Below, one piece after another: positions 9,127 through 18,366 of a DNA stretch of 64,000 nucleotides (its first letter is position 1; each line of letters begins with the position of its first letter). A program made the translations under genes and the position numbers. The notes below the pieces were generated by a model, which was given only the letters and a program-made list of their open reading frames with translations, had not been told where the DNA came from and did no database searches. The DNA is taken from positions 120,758-184,757 of the forward strand of contig JAJRQO010000007.1 in assembly GCA_024280215.1 (NCBI GenBank), read 5' to 3'. The stretch is from Candidatus Zixiibacteriota bacterium. Its GTDB lineage: Bacteria; Zixibacteria; MSB-5A5; GN15; FEB-12.

Positions 9127-9789
9127 CTATTCGTCGCTTCCTTGATGGCGAATAATCTCACCACTTACCATATAAATAATATCTTCAGCAATATTTGTCG
9201 CATGATCAGCGATTCGCTCTAAATTTTTTGAGACTGATAAAAGAGAAATGTAATATGGGACTGCCTCGGACTCTTCTTTTAAGAGCCTTTGAATCTCTTT
9301 ATATGCTTCTTTATGAATTGCGTCGACTTCGTTGTCGGTCACCAAGACATGCTTCGCTTTATTGGCATCCCAAGCAACCAAGGCATCGGACGCATCTTTA
9401 ACCATGAGTGTTGTTATCGTGAGCATCTTATTTATATCAAATGGAACTTGCCTATCAGCATAAGGAGCAAAATATTTAATCCTCTTAGCGATGTTAACAG
9501 ATAAATCTCCAATCCGCTCAAGATCATTGTTAATTTTTAGCACTGCTACAACAAATCGTAAATCAGTAGCAACAGGTTGATGAAGAGCGAGTATCTTGAG
9601 ACACTCCTCCTCAACTTCAACTTCATAGCTATCAATAGCAATGTCAATTGCCTTAATGTTTTCAACGACAGAGCTGTCACGGTTAATCACAGCCTTTACT
9701 GATTTCTCAAGTGAGTCTTCAACCATTGCGGTAAGATGAAGAATCATATTCTTGAGTCGATGAATCTCATTTTCAAAATGTCTTGTCAT
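9127..9789 (-). CDS. phoU: Phosphate transport regulator PhoU
   Basis: A 220-residue all-helical protein with two PhoU repeats (EDSLEKSVKAVINRDSSVVENIKAIDIAID in the first, SDALVAWDANKAKHVLVTDNEVD in the second), including LALHQPVATDLRFVVAVLKINNDLERIGDL. PhoU links the Pst transporter to the PhoR kinase and damps the Pho response when phosphate is plentiful. The track start overlaps pstB; the ATG at 9789 has AAGGA upstream and gives the normal PhoU length. It is last in the pst operon and ends near a terminator. Confidence 0.95.
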   Translation of the reverse strand: MTRHFENEIHRLKNMILHLTAMVEDSLEKSVKAVINRDSSVVENIKAIDIAIDSYEVEVEEECLKILALHQPVATDLRFVVAVLKINNDLERIGDLSVNIAKRIKYFAPYADRQVPFDINKMLTITTLMVKDASDALVAWDANKAKHVLVTDNEVDAIHKEAYKEIQRLLKEESEAVPYYISLLSVSKNLERIADHATNIAEDIIYMVSGEIIRHQGSDE

Positions 9790-9802
9790 AAGTTTATCCT
9801 TA

Positions 9803-10618
9803 TCACCCGAACCTGCCAGTGATATAATCCTCGGTCTTTTGTTTGATAGGTTTTGTAAAAATCTTTTTTGTGTCACCAGTTTCGATTATGACACCCTCGT
9901 AGAAAAATGCGGTTGTATCTGATACACGAGCAGCTTGCTGCATATTGTGTGTGACAATTATAATTGTATAATTCTTTTTTAGTTCTGCTATAAGGTCTTC
10001 GATTTTTGATGTTGATATTGGGTCGAGTGCCGATGCGGGTTCATCCATGAGAATCACTTCAGGCTGAATCGCTAAGGCACGGGCGATACAAAGACGTTGT
10101 TGCTGACCACCAGATAATAAAAACGCTGACTTATCAAGTTTATCTTTTACTTCATCCCAGAGGTACGCTTTTTGGAGAGTCTCTTCAACTGCTTCGGCGA
10201 TGATTGCTTTGTCTTTGATACCATTTACTTTTAATCCGTATGCGACGTTTTCAAAAATTGATTTTGGAAATGGATTTGATTTTTGAAAAACCATACCGAT
10301 TTTAGTACGAAGCATCGAAGTGTCTGAAAAATCATTATAGATATCAACTCCCTCAAGTTGTATCGTGCCAGTTAAACTTGTTCCGGGGATAGTATCGTTC
10401 ATTCTATTGAGTGTTCTTAAAAATGTCGACTTGCCACAACCGGAGGGGCCGATTAGGGCAGTTACTTGGTTCTCAATAATATCTAAATGAATATTGTAGA
10501 GAGCTTGTTGACTACCATAAAAAAAGTCTACATCTCTAATAGACATTTTAATTGGATAGTTAGGTATGAAGGTTTGATTATCAACAATGTTGTCGACAGA
10601 AATTTTAGTTTTATGCAT
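9803..10618 (-). CDS. pstB: Phosphate ABC transporter ATP-binding protein PstB
   Basis: A 271-residue ABC ATPase with Walker [10 protein letters not shown], the PstB-typical LRTLNRMND after it, Q-loop [19 protein letters not shown], signature LSGGQQQR and Walker [14 protein letters not shown]. It energises phosphate import through PstC/PstA. A short 20-residue N-terminal extension precedes the usual start. It begins three bases after the pstA stop, so it is in the same operon. Confidence 0.96.
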   Translation of the reverse strand: MHKTKISVDNIVDNQTFIPNYPIKMSIRDVDFFYGSQQALYNIHLDIIENQVTALIGPSGCGKSTFLRTLNRMNDTIPGTSLTGTIQLEGVDIYNDFSDTSMLRTKIGMVFQKSNPFPKSIFENVAYGLKVNGIKDKAIIAEAVEETLQKAYLWDEVKDKLDKSAFLLSGGQQQRLCIARALAIQPEVILMDEPASALDPISTSKIEDLIAELKKNYTIIIVTHNMQQAARVSDTTAFFYEGVIIETGDTKKIFTKPIKQKTEDYITGRFG

Positions 10619-10621
10619 CTG

Positions 10622-11575
10622 TTAGGTTCTCACTTTTTTCATACGGAGTTTATAACGAAATAGAATTGCTAAAAAATTTAATGAAAATGTTAAAATCAGC
10701 AACACTAAGACAGTACCATATAAAATTGGTTTTGTTGCTTCAATATCTGGCGATTGTGTTGCCATCACAAAAATATGATAACCCATTTCCATGAATTGGT
10801 CATTTAGTTTGCTGGGTAGATAAGGGAGATAATATGCCGCACCAGTAAACATAATTGGAGCAACTTCCCCAGCACCACGGTTAATCGCAAGAATAGCACC
10901 TGTCAAAATTCCAGGCATCGCCTGAGGGAGAATAATTTTTCGAATAGTCTGAAGCTTGGTTGCACCCAAAGCGTAAGAAGCATCTTTCATCTCTTGAGGA
11001 ATTGTTCGGAGTGCTTCTTCGGTTGAAATGATTACTACAGGTAAAGTCAGAAGTGACATTGTAAGCGATGCCCAAATAATTGCTGGTTGTCCCCAGACAG
11101 GGCGACTACCCTCAAAAAACATTGAGTCGATACCATTACCAATAAAGCCGATAAAAAATCCAAGTCCAAACAAACCAAAAACGATAGAAGGTATCGAGGC
11201 AAGATTGTTGATTGCGATACGGATGAGTCGAGTTAACTTGGATGTTTCGCTTCTGTATTCATGTAGATAGATTGCCGTCATAACTCCAATTGGAATTACC
11301 GCAACAGTCATGAGCATGACCAATGCCGCAGTACCAAATATAGCAGGGAAGATTCCTCCACTTTCCATTCCATTTTTTGGTGGTGAACTTAAAAATTCCC
11401 AACTGATAGTACCGATACCATGAACGACTATATCAAAAAGTATAATGGCTAAAACAGTGAGAATAATCAACACCGAAGTAAGAGTCAGAGTTTTTGGAAT
11501 TATCCCCGAAGATTTTTTTGTAAAGAGTGATGTAATATTTTTTTTAAGAGAGATATTTTCAGTATCAATACCCAT
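10622..11575 (-). CDS. pstA: Phosphate ABC transporter permease PstA
   Basis: A 317-residue inner-membrane permease with six predicted helices and the cytoplasmic EAA loop (EALRTIPQEMKDASYALGATKLQTIRKIILPQAMPG), which contacts PstB. SSPPKNGMESGGIFPAIFGT is characteristic of PstA. A roughly 30-residue hydrophilic N-terminal tail precedes the first helix. Its ATG overlaps the pstC stop by one base. Confidence 0.95.
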   Translation of the reverse strand: MGIDTENISLKKNITSLFTKKSSGIIPKTLTLTSVLIILTVLAIILFDIVVHGIGTISWEFLSSPPKNGMESGGIFPAIFGTAALVMLMTVAVIPIGVMTAIYLHEYRSETSKLTRLIRIAINNLASIPSIVFGLFGLGFFIGFIGNGIDSMFFEGSRPVWGQPAIIWASLTMSLLTLPVVIISTEEALRTIPQEMKDASYALGATKLQTIRKIILPQAMPGILTGAILAINRGAGEVAPIMFTGAAYYLPYLPSKLNDQFMEMGYHIFVMATQSPDIEATKPILYGTVLVLLILTFSLNFLAILFRYKLRMKKVRT

Positions 11576-12531
11576 TATTTTCCTCCCTGTAATTTTTCTT
11601 TAAGCCTAATCAATACAATATCACCAGTCATATTGATAATAAAAGTAAAGAGGAAGAGCAAACTGCCTAAAAAGAAAAGTACCGAATAGTGTGCAGACCC
11701 AAAAACAACTTCGGCAAGTTCCGATGCAATCGTAGCTGAGAATGTCCGTATTGAATCGGTGAATGCTGACGATACTATTGCTGCGTTGCCTGATGCCATC
11801 AGGACAATCATGGTCTCACCAATTGCTCTTCCAAAACCTAAGACAATCCCAGCAGCAATTCCTGGTAAGGCTGCGGGGAGAATCACTGTTGATGTTACCT
11901 GCCATTTGTTGGCACCGAGTGCCAAGGCAGCATCGGCTAGTGAACCTGGTACCGAGGTTAAAGCATCTTCTGAAATTGTGAAAATAAGTGGTATGACTGT
12001 GAGTCCCAATGCGATGCCTGCGTTGATAGAGTTGAGTCTGTAAGTAAATCCAAACGTATTTTGTAAGAATGTCGCCAGCACAATCAGGGCAAAAAAACCA
12101 AGCACCACCGATGGAATCCCCGAGAGCATTTCAATTGCTGGTTTTATAATTTCCCGCATTCTCTTCGATGCGAACTGCGAGGAATAAATCGCCCCGCCAA
12201 CACCAAGAGGGATTGCAAAAAGCATGGCAATGATAGATGCTTTTAAGGTTCCGATAAACAAAGGTAACAATGAATATCTTGGGTTGTCAGAGTTTGGCTG
12301 CCAAGAGAATTTTGCTTCTCGCCCTTCAGCGAACGCCTGCTTGACAATCATTTTTTCGATGGTGACTTCCTCTTGAATATACTCATCATAAAATATTGGC
12401 AGGGCTTCTTTGAAAATAAAGATGAATATCAAAAGTACTGCGGCGAGAGCAACAAAGGCATTTACGGCAATAAATTTTTCACCTATAAATTCAATAAATT
12501 TTGATTTCTTTTTAAATGTAAGATTTTTCAT
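11575..12531 (-). CDS. pstC: Phosphate ABC transporter permease PstC
   Basis: A 318-residue permease with six membrane segments, PLFIGTLKASIIAMLFAIPLG and the EAA loop SVPGSLADAALALGANKWQVTSTVILPAALPGI, diagnostic of PstC. It pairs with PstA to form the phosphate channel. The start is preceded by a 59-base intergenic space holding a perfect palindrome, which may set the ratio of PstS to permease. Confidence 0.95.
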   Translation of the reverse strand: MKNLTFKKKSKFIEFIGEKFIAVNAFVALAAVLLIFIFIFKEALPIFYDEYIQEEVTIEKMIVKQAFAEGREAKFSWQPNSDNPRYSLLPLFIGTLKASIIAMLFAIPLGVGGAIYSSQFASKRMREIIKPAIEMLSGIPSVVLGFFALIVLATFLQNTFGFTYRLNSINAGIALGLTVIPLIFTISEDALTSVPGSLADAALALGANKWQVTSTVILPAALPGIAAGIVLGFGRAIGETMIVLMASGNAAIVSSAFTDSIRTFSATIASELAEVVFGSAHYSVLFFLGSLLFLFTFIINMTGDIVLIRLKEKLQGGK

Positions 12532-12542
12532 TTTTTTACAAA

Positions 12543-12572
12543 TGTATGGGCGTTATATATAACGCCCATACA
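12543..12572. promoter_or_regulatory. Perfect 30-bp palindrome between pstS and pstC
   Basis: The segment starting TGTATGGGCGTTATA is followed directly by its exact reverse complement. In RNA it would form a 12-13 bp hairpin inside the pst transcript, with no T-run on the minus strand. Such hairpins commonly stabilise the upstream mRNA or partly attenuate the downstream part, giving more of the binding protein (PstS) than of the permeases. Function inferred from position. Confidence 0.6.
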
Positions 12573-12590
12573 GATACTACAATTTAAGAT

Positions 12591-13442
12591 TTATTTTATG
12601 ATTTGAGCTTCTGCTTTTTCTTTTGATAAAGGTACGTAGCCAATTGACTCAGAAACTTTTTGTCCTTCTTCTGAAAGGCACCAATTTAATAATTTTTTTA
12701 CTTCACCAGTAGGTTTTTCTGAAAAGAACCAATACAAGTCACGTGAGATTGGATAGGTACCATTTGAAACAGTTTTTACCGTTGGTAAAATCGCAGCTGT
12801 TGTATCACTTTCAGCTACGGCGGCAAACTTGACTCCTTTTGCCCAGGCGATTCCACCGTAACCAATTCCATACTGGTCATTGGCAACCGCATTTACTACT
12901 GCTGCTGTACCAGGAAGAGTTTGGGTTCTTTCGGTATAGTCTTCTTTTTGTAAGGCTCTTTTTTTGAAGAAAGCATAAGTTCCTGAATTGTTTTCACGAC
13001 CATATAAAATAATGAGATGGTCTTCGCCGCCAACTTCTTTCCAGTTTTGAATAGCACCTGTATAAATTCCTTTGAGTTGTGCTAAGGAAAGAGCTTTAAC
13101 TTTGTTTTCTTCATGTAAGAAAATAGCGATGCCATCTAAGGCAACAGAAACACGGTACGGAGTGACACCATTACGATTGGCGAGTTTGTATTCTTTTTCT
13201 TTCATATCACGTGATGCTTCGCAAATATCGGTGGTGCCATTTAAAAGAGCAGCAATACCAGTTCCTGAACCGCCACCCGAAACTTGAAGAACTGTTCCTG
13301 GATTTTCTTTCATGTACTCTTCAGCCCAACGCTGACCCAAGCGAACAAGCGTATCTGAGCCTTTGATTGTTATAGCCTGACCTGAAAATACAAATCCAGT
13401 GGTTAATACTATTGCGAGAACTATGAGAATTATTTTTTTCAT
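12591..13442 (-). CDS. pstS: Phosphate-binding protein PstS
   Basis: A 283-residue periplasmic binding protein with a signal peptide (residues 1-21), then ITIKGSDTLVRLGQRWAEEY and the phosphate-site loop SGGGSGTGIAAL, followed by GRENNSGTYAFF and YGIGYGGIAW, all PstS-type. It delivers phosphate to PstCA. The end, SIGYVPLSKEKAEAQ, is also typical. It lies 22 bases after the porin gene, so the porin and pst genes appear to be one transcript. Confidence 0.95.
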   Translation of the reverse strand: MKKIILIVLAIVLTTGFVFSGQAITIKGSDTLVRLGQRWAEEYMKENPGTVLQVSGGGSGTGIAALLNGTTDICEASRDMKEKEYKLANRNGVTPYRVSVALDGIAIFLHEENKVKALSLAQLKGIYTGAIQNWKEVGGEDHLIILYGRENNSGTYAFFKKRALQKEDYTERTQTLPGTAAVVNAVANDQYGIGYGGIAWAKGVKFAAVAESDTTAAILPTVKTVSNGTYPISRDLYWFFSEKPTGEVKKLLNWCLSEEGQKVSESIGYVPLSKEKAEAQIIK

Positions 13443-13464
13443 TTTTCTTTCCTTGGGTTCTTAA

Positions 13465-14577
13465 TTAAAATTTAAATAATGTGTTTACGAACAGTTCTGA
13501 CTCAGAACCAGTATTGTCTTCAAAACTTGTTGTACGTAAATTTAATGAAGCTTTAAATCCCTTAGCTGGATTACATTCAAGCCCTACGATTAACAATGAC
13601 TTCCCATCGTTATCTAAATCTGTGTTCGGGTCTAAAATATCAAAACGTCCGAAGAGATTAAGATTTTTGGAAGATGACTCAGAGTTGGTGAGACCATTAA
13701 AGTAGAGAGTGCCAAAGAGTGAAATACCAGAAGTTTTAACATCTTCAAGAGCGAATCCAGTGGTTTCGTTGTAGCCGTTACCTTTGGTCATAAAGTTTGT
13801 TTCAAATCCAAAATCAAATTTCTTTTTGTATCCGAGCATACCACCAACAGAGATGATGTTGTGAGTAAATTGCGATGCTTCTATATTAGCACCTGTCGCC
13901 GTTAGGTCAACACCTGGTAGAAGTGATTCATTTTGTGTCCCAAAATAACCTTGAACTAAAAATCTTGAACGGTTGAACTCTTCATTGTTGGCAAATGGTT
14001 TTAAAAGAGCAAACAAACCAATATCTTTATTTTTGTTTAACTCTTTAGTATCAGAATAACTTGTACCATTCAAAACTTGAAGTGCGACATAACCAGTTTT
14101 TCCTTTTTTGCCAAGGTTCAAAAATGCCGAGGCACCTAAGTCGGATGTAGTCAAAAATTTGTTTTTATCACCTACAGTCTTTTCAAGATATCTGCGACTC
14201 CAAAGTTTGTTCATGTTGTCAATAAAGAGAGTTGGTTGTAGACCCAAACGGATTTTGAAATTGCCATTACCAAATTCTGGCTTCATGTCGATATATCCAT
14301 ATTTCAAAATAATTGAGTATCCGTCAAATCCTTCTGTTTCGCGTATGTCAGTTGTGATACGGACCGATGAATTGTTTGATAATTTTGATTTGATTGTGAC
14401 GTATGCTCTTTTGACGTTAAAACTGTTTGCCGATTCTGCACTATCGCTTAAATCCATGTTCCAGTTTGCGTACAATCGTCCTTGTACTTTTGTGTCTGCC
14501 GCAAAAGCAGAGCTGAATGTACCGAGTGTTAATACAATTATTAAAACGTTAACAAAATTTTTCAAAGTAATCCTCAC
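13465..14577 (-). CDS. Outer-membrane porin, probably phosphate-selective
   Basis: A 370-residue exported protein with a signal peptide ending SSAFAAD and then alternating amphipathic beta strands to a C-terminal Phe (VNTLFKF), the usual outer-membrane barrel ending. FNVKRAYVTIKSKLSNNSSVRITTD is like the first strands of phosphate/pyrophosphate porins (OprO/OprP class). Its place directly before pstS and after phoB-phoR supports a role in phosphate uptake across the outer membrane. A Pho-box-like repeat lies 56-75 bases upstream of its start. Confidence 0.8.
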   Translation of the reverse strand: MRITLKNFVNVLIIVLTLGTFSSAFAADTKVQGRLYANWNMDLSDSAESANSFNVKRAYVTIKSKLSNNSSVRITTDIRETEGFDGYSIILKYGYIDMKPEFGNGNFKIRLGLQPTLFIDNMNKLWSRRYLEKTVGDKNKFLTTSDLGASAFLNLGKKGKTGYVALQVLNGTSYSDTKELNKNKDIGLFALLKPFANNEEFNRSRFLVQGYFGTQNESLLPGVDLTATGANIEASQFTHNIISVGGMLGYKKKFDFGFETNFMTKGNGYNETTGFALEDVKTSGISLFGTLYFNGLTNSESSSKNLNLFGRFDILDPNTDLDNDGKSLLIVGLECNPAKGFKASLNLRTTSFEDNTGSESELFVNTLFKF

Positions 14578-14632
14578 TTTATAAATAGGTTTCTAATTCA
14601 GTTTAATTTCTAATCTTATGAAACAGTTTGAA

Positions 14633-14652
14633 TGTTAAGATTGTGTTAAGAT
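14633..14652 (-). promoter_or_regulatory. Pho-box-like direct repeat before the porin-pst operon
   Basis: TGTTAAGAT occurs twice with exactly 11 bp between repeat starts (14633 and 14644). On the coding strand this reads ATCTTAACA twice. An 11-bp period is the arrangement bound by PhoB/PhoP-type response regulators, and the TTAACA core resembles the Bacillus PhoP box. A possible -10 (TAAGAT) lies 12-17 bases downstream on the minus strand. The regulator gene is in the same cluster. Confidence 0.6.
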
Positions 14653-14717
14653 AAAGTTTTTTTTAAATGAGTTTTATAGAGCAAGTGTTTTGCTGTAAGA
14701 TAGTGTTGTATAACTTG

Positions 14718-16496
14718 TTATGAATTGTTTTTAGGAATGAACATCGAAAAGGTTGAGCCTTTATTCAGCTCAGATTTGACATGTACTGTCCCACGATGAA
14801 CTCTTGCGACATGTTTTACAATCGCTAAACCAAGTCCAGTTCCACCTAACTCACGTGAACGGGCAGAGTCGACCCGATAGAATCTCTCAAAAAGACGAGA
14901 AAGATGCTGCTCAGGAATCCCGCATCCTTGGTCGGTGATGGCTATTTCTATCTTGTCCGAATGGTTGGTCACATCGATACGGATTGGTTTATTTTCATCA
15001 GAGTATTTTATTGCATTATCCAATAGATTGATAAGAGCATGTTCAAGATATTTTTGATGAACAGAAACTATCATATTATTTTCACAATGTAACACAATGG
15101 TAATATTTTTTTTGACAGATTTCTGTTCAACAGCAAAAATTGACGAATCAATTAACTCATTTAGATTAACATCGGAAAATTGTAATGTTTGTACAACCGT
15201 CTCATTTTCAAATTTTGCCAACGATAACAAATCCTCTACAATTGATGTCAATCGTTCGGTATGACGGTCTATTATTTGTGAAAATTTAATAGCATTCTCT
15301 TTGTCGTCTAATGCACCATCGAGTAATGTTTCAACCGACCCTTTGATTGCGGTGATTGGTGTTCTGAGTTCATGAGAAACATTAGCTACAAAGTCACGAC
15401 GTATTTTATCCAAACGTTTGAGTTTAGTGACATCATTAAAGACTATAACAGTACCAATCTTTTTATTATCATGATTCTTTAATAGAGTACCATAGACAGT
15501 GATATATCTTTCCGATGAAAGTTTGACGTCAAATTCAGTATCTTTTTCATTTTTTTCAAGTAGAATTGATTTGATAAAATCATGTAGCTCTTTGTTTCGA
15601 ACGATTTCCTGAATTGATTTTCCTATAATGTCATTGTCAGAAATTTTTAGCAGTTCTAAAACTTTTGCGTTATAATTAACGACTCGTTCATTCATATCAA
15701 GAGCAAGCACACCCTCGGCTAGTGAAGATAAAATCGCTTCACGTTCATTTCGTTGTTGTACTATCGTGCCAATACGATTGTGCAGTTGCGACGCCATCTC
15801 ATTCATCGCATCAGAGAGATTCCCTAATTCTTCCGATTGAAATGGTGGAATTCTTGTTTCAAACTTTCCCTCTGAAAATTTTTGGACACCTTCCTGAAGT
15901 TCATGAAGTGGTTTTGAGATTCGTTTGAAAATCAGAAAACTCAAAAGAGTTGCCAAAATAGTTATGATAATTCCGCTTACAAACATTTCACGATTAAATG
16001 TCGTCAATGCAACCGAAATAGCTCGCATAGGTAACGCCGTCCGAATTATACCAACAATCTGAGAATTCTTTTTCAATGGAAGAGCGATATACATCATATT
16101 GGTATGGAGAGTAGAACTATAACGAATTTCCTGACCGACTGCATCAGAAAAGGCGACAGAGATTTCAGGGCGGTTTTTATGATTCTCCATTGTCTGTGGT
16201 TCTTTTTCAGAATCAGCTAAGACTACACCGTTTATATCAATAATAGTGAAGCGAGTATTTGTAATTTTCCCATATTTGAGAATGAGAGAATCAAGGGCGT
16301 GGTTGTTTGTGGTTATATCAAAATTTTTTAAAGTACTTTCTACGAGAGCTGCACGAGTGGTCAGTGTATAAGCAATTTCATCTAAGTAGAGTTTGTTGAG
16401 TTTTTGCGATGCGACGAATGCTACTGTATACAATGCACCGATGATGATGATGAGATAAAAAGGATAAACTGACCAAATCAGTTTTTTCCGATTCAT
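14718..16496 (-). CDS. phoR: Phosphate-regulon sensor histidine kinase PhoR
   Basis: A 592-residue membrane kinase. It has a helix near residues 10-30, an extracytoplasmic sensor domain, a second helix about 175-195 (MFVSGIIITILATLLSFLIF), a HAMP linker, a PAS domain (about 250-360, ILSSLAEGVLALDMNERVVNYN), the HisKA H-box FVANVSHELRTPITAIKG, and an ATPase domain with N, G1 (DQGCGIPEQHLSRLFERFYR) and G2 (GGTGLGLAIVKHV) boxes. The larger sensor and PAS place it with Gram-positive-style PhoR. Its start overlaps the phoB stop by 4 bases, and the pst operon lies downstream. Confidence 0.9.
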   Translation of the reverse strand: MNRKKLIWSVYPFYLIIIIGALYTVAFVASQKLNKLYLDEIAYTLTTRAALVESTLKNFDITTNNHALDSLILKYGKITNTRFTIIDINGVVLADSEKEPQTMENHKNRPEISVAFSDAVGQEIRYSSTLHTNMMYIALPLKKNSQIVGIIRTALPMRAISVALTTFNREMFVSGIIITILATLLSFLIFKRISKPLHELQEGVQKFSEGKFETRIPPFQSEELGNLSDAMNEMASQLHNRIGTIVQQRNEREAILSSLAEGVLALDMNERVVNYNAKVLELLKISDNDIIGKSIQEIVRNKELHDFIKSILLEKNEKDTEFDVKLSSERYITVYGTLLKNHDNKKIGTVIVFNDVTKLKRLDKIRRDFVANVSHELRTPITAIKGSVETLLDGALDDKENAIKFSQIIDRHTERLTSIVEDLLSLAKFENETVVQTLQFSDVNLNELIDSSIFAVEQKSVKKNITIVLHCENNMIVSVHQKYLEHALINLLDNAIKYSDENKPIRIDVTNHSDKIEIAITDQGCGIPEQHLSRLFERFYRVDSARSRELGGTGLGLAIVKHVARVHRGTVHVKSELNKGSTFSMFIPKNNS

Positions 16497-17182
16497 GAAA
16501 ACTCCTTGAACTTATACCCAGCACCACGAACTGTTTCTATATAGTCTCCAAACTTACCAAGTTTTTTCCTCAAGTTTGCAATCTGTACATCAACAGCACG
16601 GTCAGAAATAATATGGTCTTCTCCTCGTATTTTATCTACCAATTGCGTGCGACTAAAGACCCACCCCGGACGTTTTGCTAAAGTATATACAAGTTGAAAC
16701 TCTGTTGCGGTGAGTTGTAGATTTTTGTTTTCAAGTGTGACAGTATATTTTCCAGGATCAATCAGAAGAGAGCCGATTTTGATTGAAGGTTCTTTTTCTT
16801 CTCCCTTTAATTGATGACGACGAAGCACTGCCCGAAGACGAGCAATCAGAATTTTTGGTGAAAATGGTTTTGTGATATAATCATCTGCTCCAACTTCTAA
16901 GCCAGTGACAATATCGATATCTTCATCTTTTGCGGTCAACATAACGATTGGGATATGACCTGTCTTATCATCTGATTTAAGAAGCTTGCATATATCGAGA
17001 CCGTTGATACCAGGCAGCATTAGGTCAAGTAATATCAAATTGGGAGGATTGCTACGAGCAAGTCGTAACCCTTCTTCACCAGATAATGCCGATGAGACCG
17101 TGAAGCCTTCTTTGGAAAGGTTAAAACGGAGCATCTCGATAATATCTTTTTCATCTTCAATAATTAGTATATTTTTACTCAT
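16493..17182 (-). CDS. phoB: Phosphate-regulon response regulator PhoB
   Basis: A 229-residue OmpR-family regulator: receiver domain with acidic pocket (IIEDEKD), phospho-acceptor Asp in LILLDLMLPG and Lys in YITKPFSP, then a winged-helix DNA-binding domain ending RKKLGKFGDYIETVRGAGYKF. The track starts at a TTG 16 codons earlier; the ATG at 17182 gives exactly the usual PhoB length. It is first in the phoB-phoR pair and should drive the Pho-box before the porin-pst operon. Confidence 0.92.
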   Translation of the reverse strand: MSKNILIIEDEKDIIEMLRFNLSKEGFTVSSALSGEEGLRLARSNPPNLILLDLMLPGINGLDICKLLKSDDKTGHIPIVMLTAKDEDIDIVTGLEVGADDYITKPFSPKILIARLRAVLRRHQLKGEEKEPSIKIGSLLIDPGKYTVTLENKNLQLTATEFQLVYTLAKRPGWVFSRTQLVDKIRGEDHIISDRAVDVQIANLRKKLGKFGDYIETVRGAGYKFKEFS

Positions 17183-17530
17183 AGATATTTTCTTTCTTAC
17201 ATTACTTTTGCAATCTAAATGAGATTTCAAAAAAAATCAAATAGTATTCACCAGTTCAGCCATCTATTTATACTATAAATATGTTCAACGTATGAATAAA
17301 TTGTTTAGATTAGATGAATTTTCACTGAAAATGCATTTTGCCTTGGAGTGAGCATCTGATTTCAACATTTTTCATCACTTTTCACTAATATGTTAGAGGG
17401 AAATGGTTGTTAAGTTGATGTCTATCACTCGGATAGTATTATAAAAGGGATTAATCCCTTTTTGGGAACAGAAATTGCAATTACCATCTGTAAAATTATA
17501 CATTATCTCAAATTGAAAGGAAATTCCCCG
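17183..17530. other. Divergent intergenic region with a 20-bp palindrome
   Basis: The shared upstream region of phoB (minus) and the next lipoprotein (plus). It is AT-rich and must hold both promoters, but I cannot place them with confidence. A perfect 20-bp palindrome (AAAAGGGATT and its complement) lies at 17443-17462, about 70 bases before the lipoprotein ATG. It could be an operator or a short terminator-like hairpin ending in T. No second clear Pho-box is seen. Confidence 0.35.
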
Positions 17531-18229
17531 ATGAGAAAATTTCTGCCATTTTTAACTCTATTGTTGATGCTTGCCGTCATCTATGGTTGTGACAAAGAAA
17601 GAATAGTGACAACAACAGAAACAGTAATTGATACCGAGTATATCGAACTTCCTCCAGATACGATATTGATAACAGATTCATTCTTTGTAAATACAACTGA
17701 TACTTTTCAACTGATCAGCACAGATACAGTCTTTGTCAATACAACCGATACATTGACTGTTTATGATACCACCTTCCAAACTCATATATTAATTGATACT
17801 GTAGAAATATTTCAAACTCTCTATGATACGGTAATGGTGACAGTTACCGATACGGTCGTACAAAATAATCAAACTGCCGATGCTAACTATGCATACACAG
17901 CCCTGCAATTTCATACTGACCCTGCGGTTCTACAATTTATAAATACAGAATTTGGTCTTGCTGATGGATGGATACTTTATTTGTCAACATTCCAAAATAC
18001 AGTTACTAACCCATCTGTTGGCGTTTATGAATTTACTGGATTTATTGATTATTGGGTCCCTGATTGGTCAAGTTATTATCCTCTTGAATATGCTTGGAGG
18101 GTAACATTTAATGGTGGTGATCCATCAAACCCTTCAAGTTGGAGCTTATCTGATCCACCTGCTGTGGTAAATGGGAAAAATGCTGGGATTTCACTTGTGA
18201 AAGAAAGAGTAAACGTATCTAACAAATAA
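17531..18229 (+). CDS. Threonine/aspartate-repeat lipoprotein
   Basis: The track ORF has a false 23-residue lead; ATG 17531 with AAAGGAAA upstream gives a 232-residue lipoprotein (lipobox LAVIYGC). Residues about 25-115 form an irregular repeat rich in Asp-Thr pairs (DTILITDSF, TDTFQLISTD, TDTLTVYDTT), which suggests an extended beta or stalk-like surface segment. The last 120 residues form a separate small domain with many Trp and Tyr. Neither part matches a family I can name. A strong terminator follows. Confidence 0.7.
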   Translation: MRKFLPFLTLLLMLAVIYGCDKERIVTTTETVIDTEYIELPPDTILITDSFFVNTTDTFQLISTDTVFVNTTDTLTVYDTTFQTHILIDTVEIFQTLYDTVMVTVTDTVVQNNQTADANYAYTALQFHTDPAVLQFINTEFGLADGWILYLSTFQNTVTNPSVGVYEFTGFIDYWVPDWSSYYPLEYAWRVTFNGGDPSNPSSWSLSDPPAVVNGKNAGISLVKERVNVSNK

Positions 18230-18250
18230 TACTTTTAGTTATACAGTTTA

Positions 18251-18288
18251 AAAAGCCAATAATCAAACATACGATTATTGGCTTTTTT
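18251..18288 (+). terminator. Rho-independent terminator
   Basis: A 14-bp stem AAAAGCCAATAATC / GATTATTGGCTTTT with an 8-base loop and a T-run, just after the Thr/Asp-repeat lipoprotein gene. Confidence 0.9.
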
Positions 18289-18366
18289 ATTTTATAAATT
18301 TGTTGACTTTTAAACTCAAATGAATGCTATATGTGTAAAGAACTCTTTTTAAGGTAGTGAAAAAGA

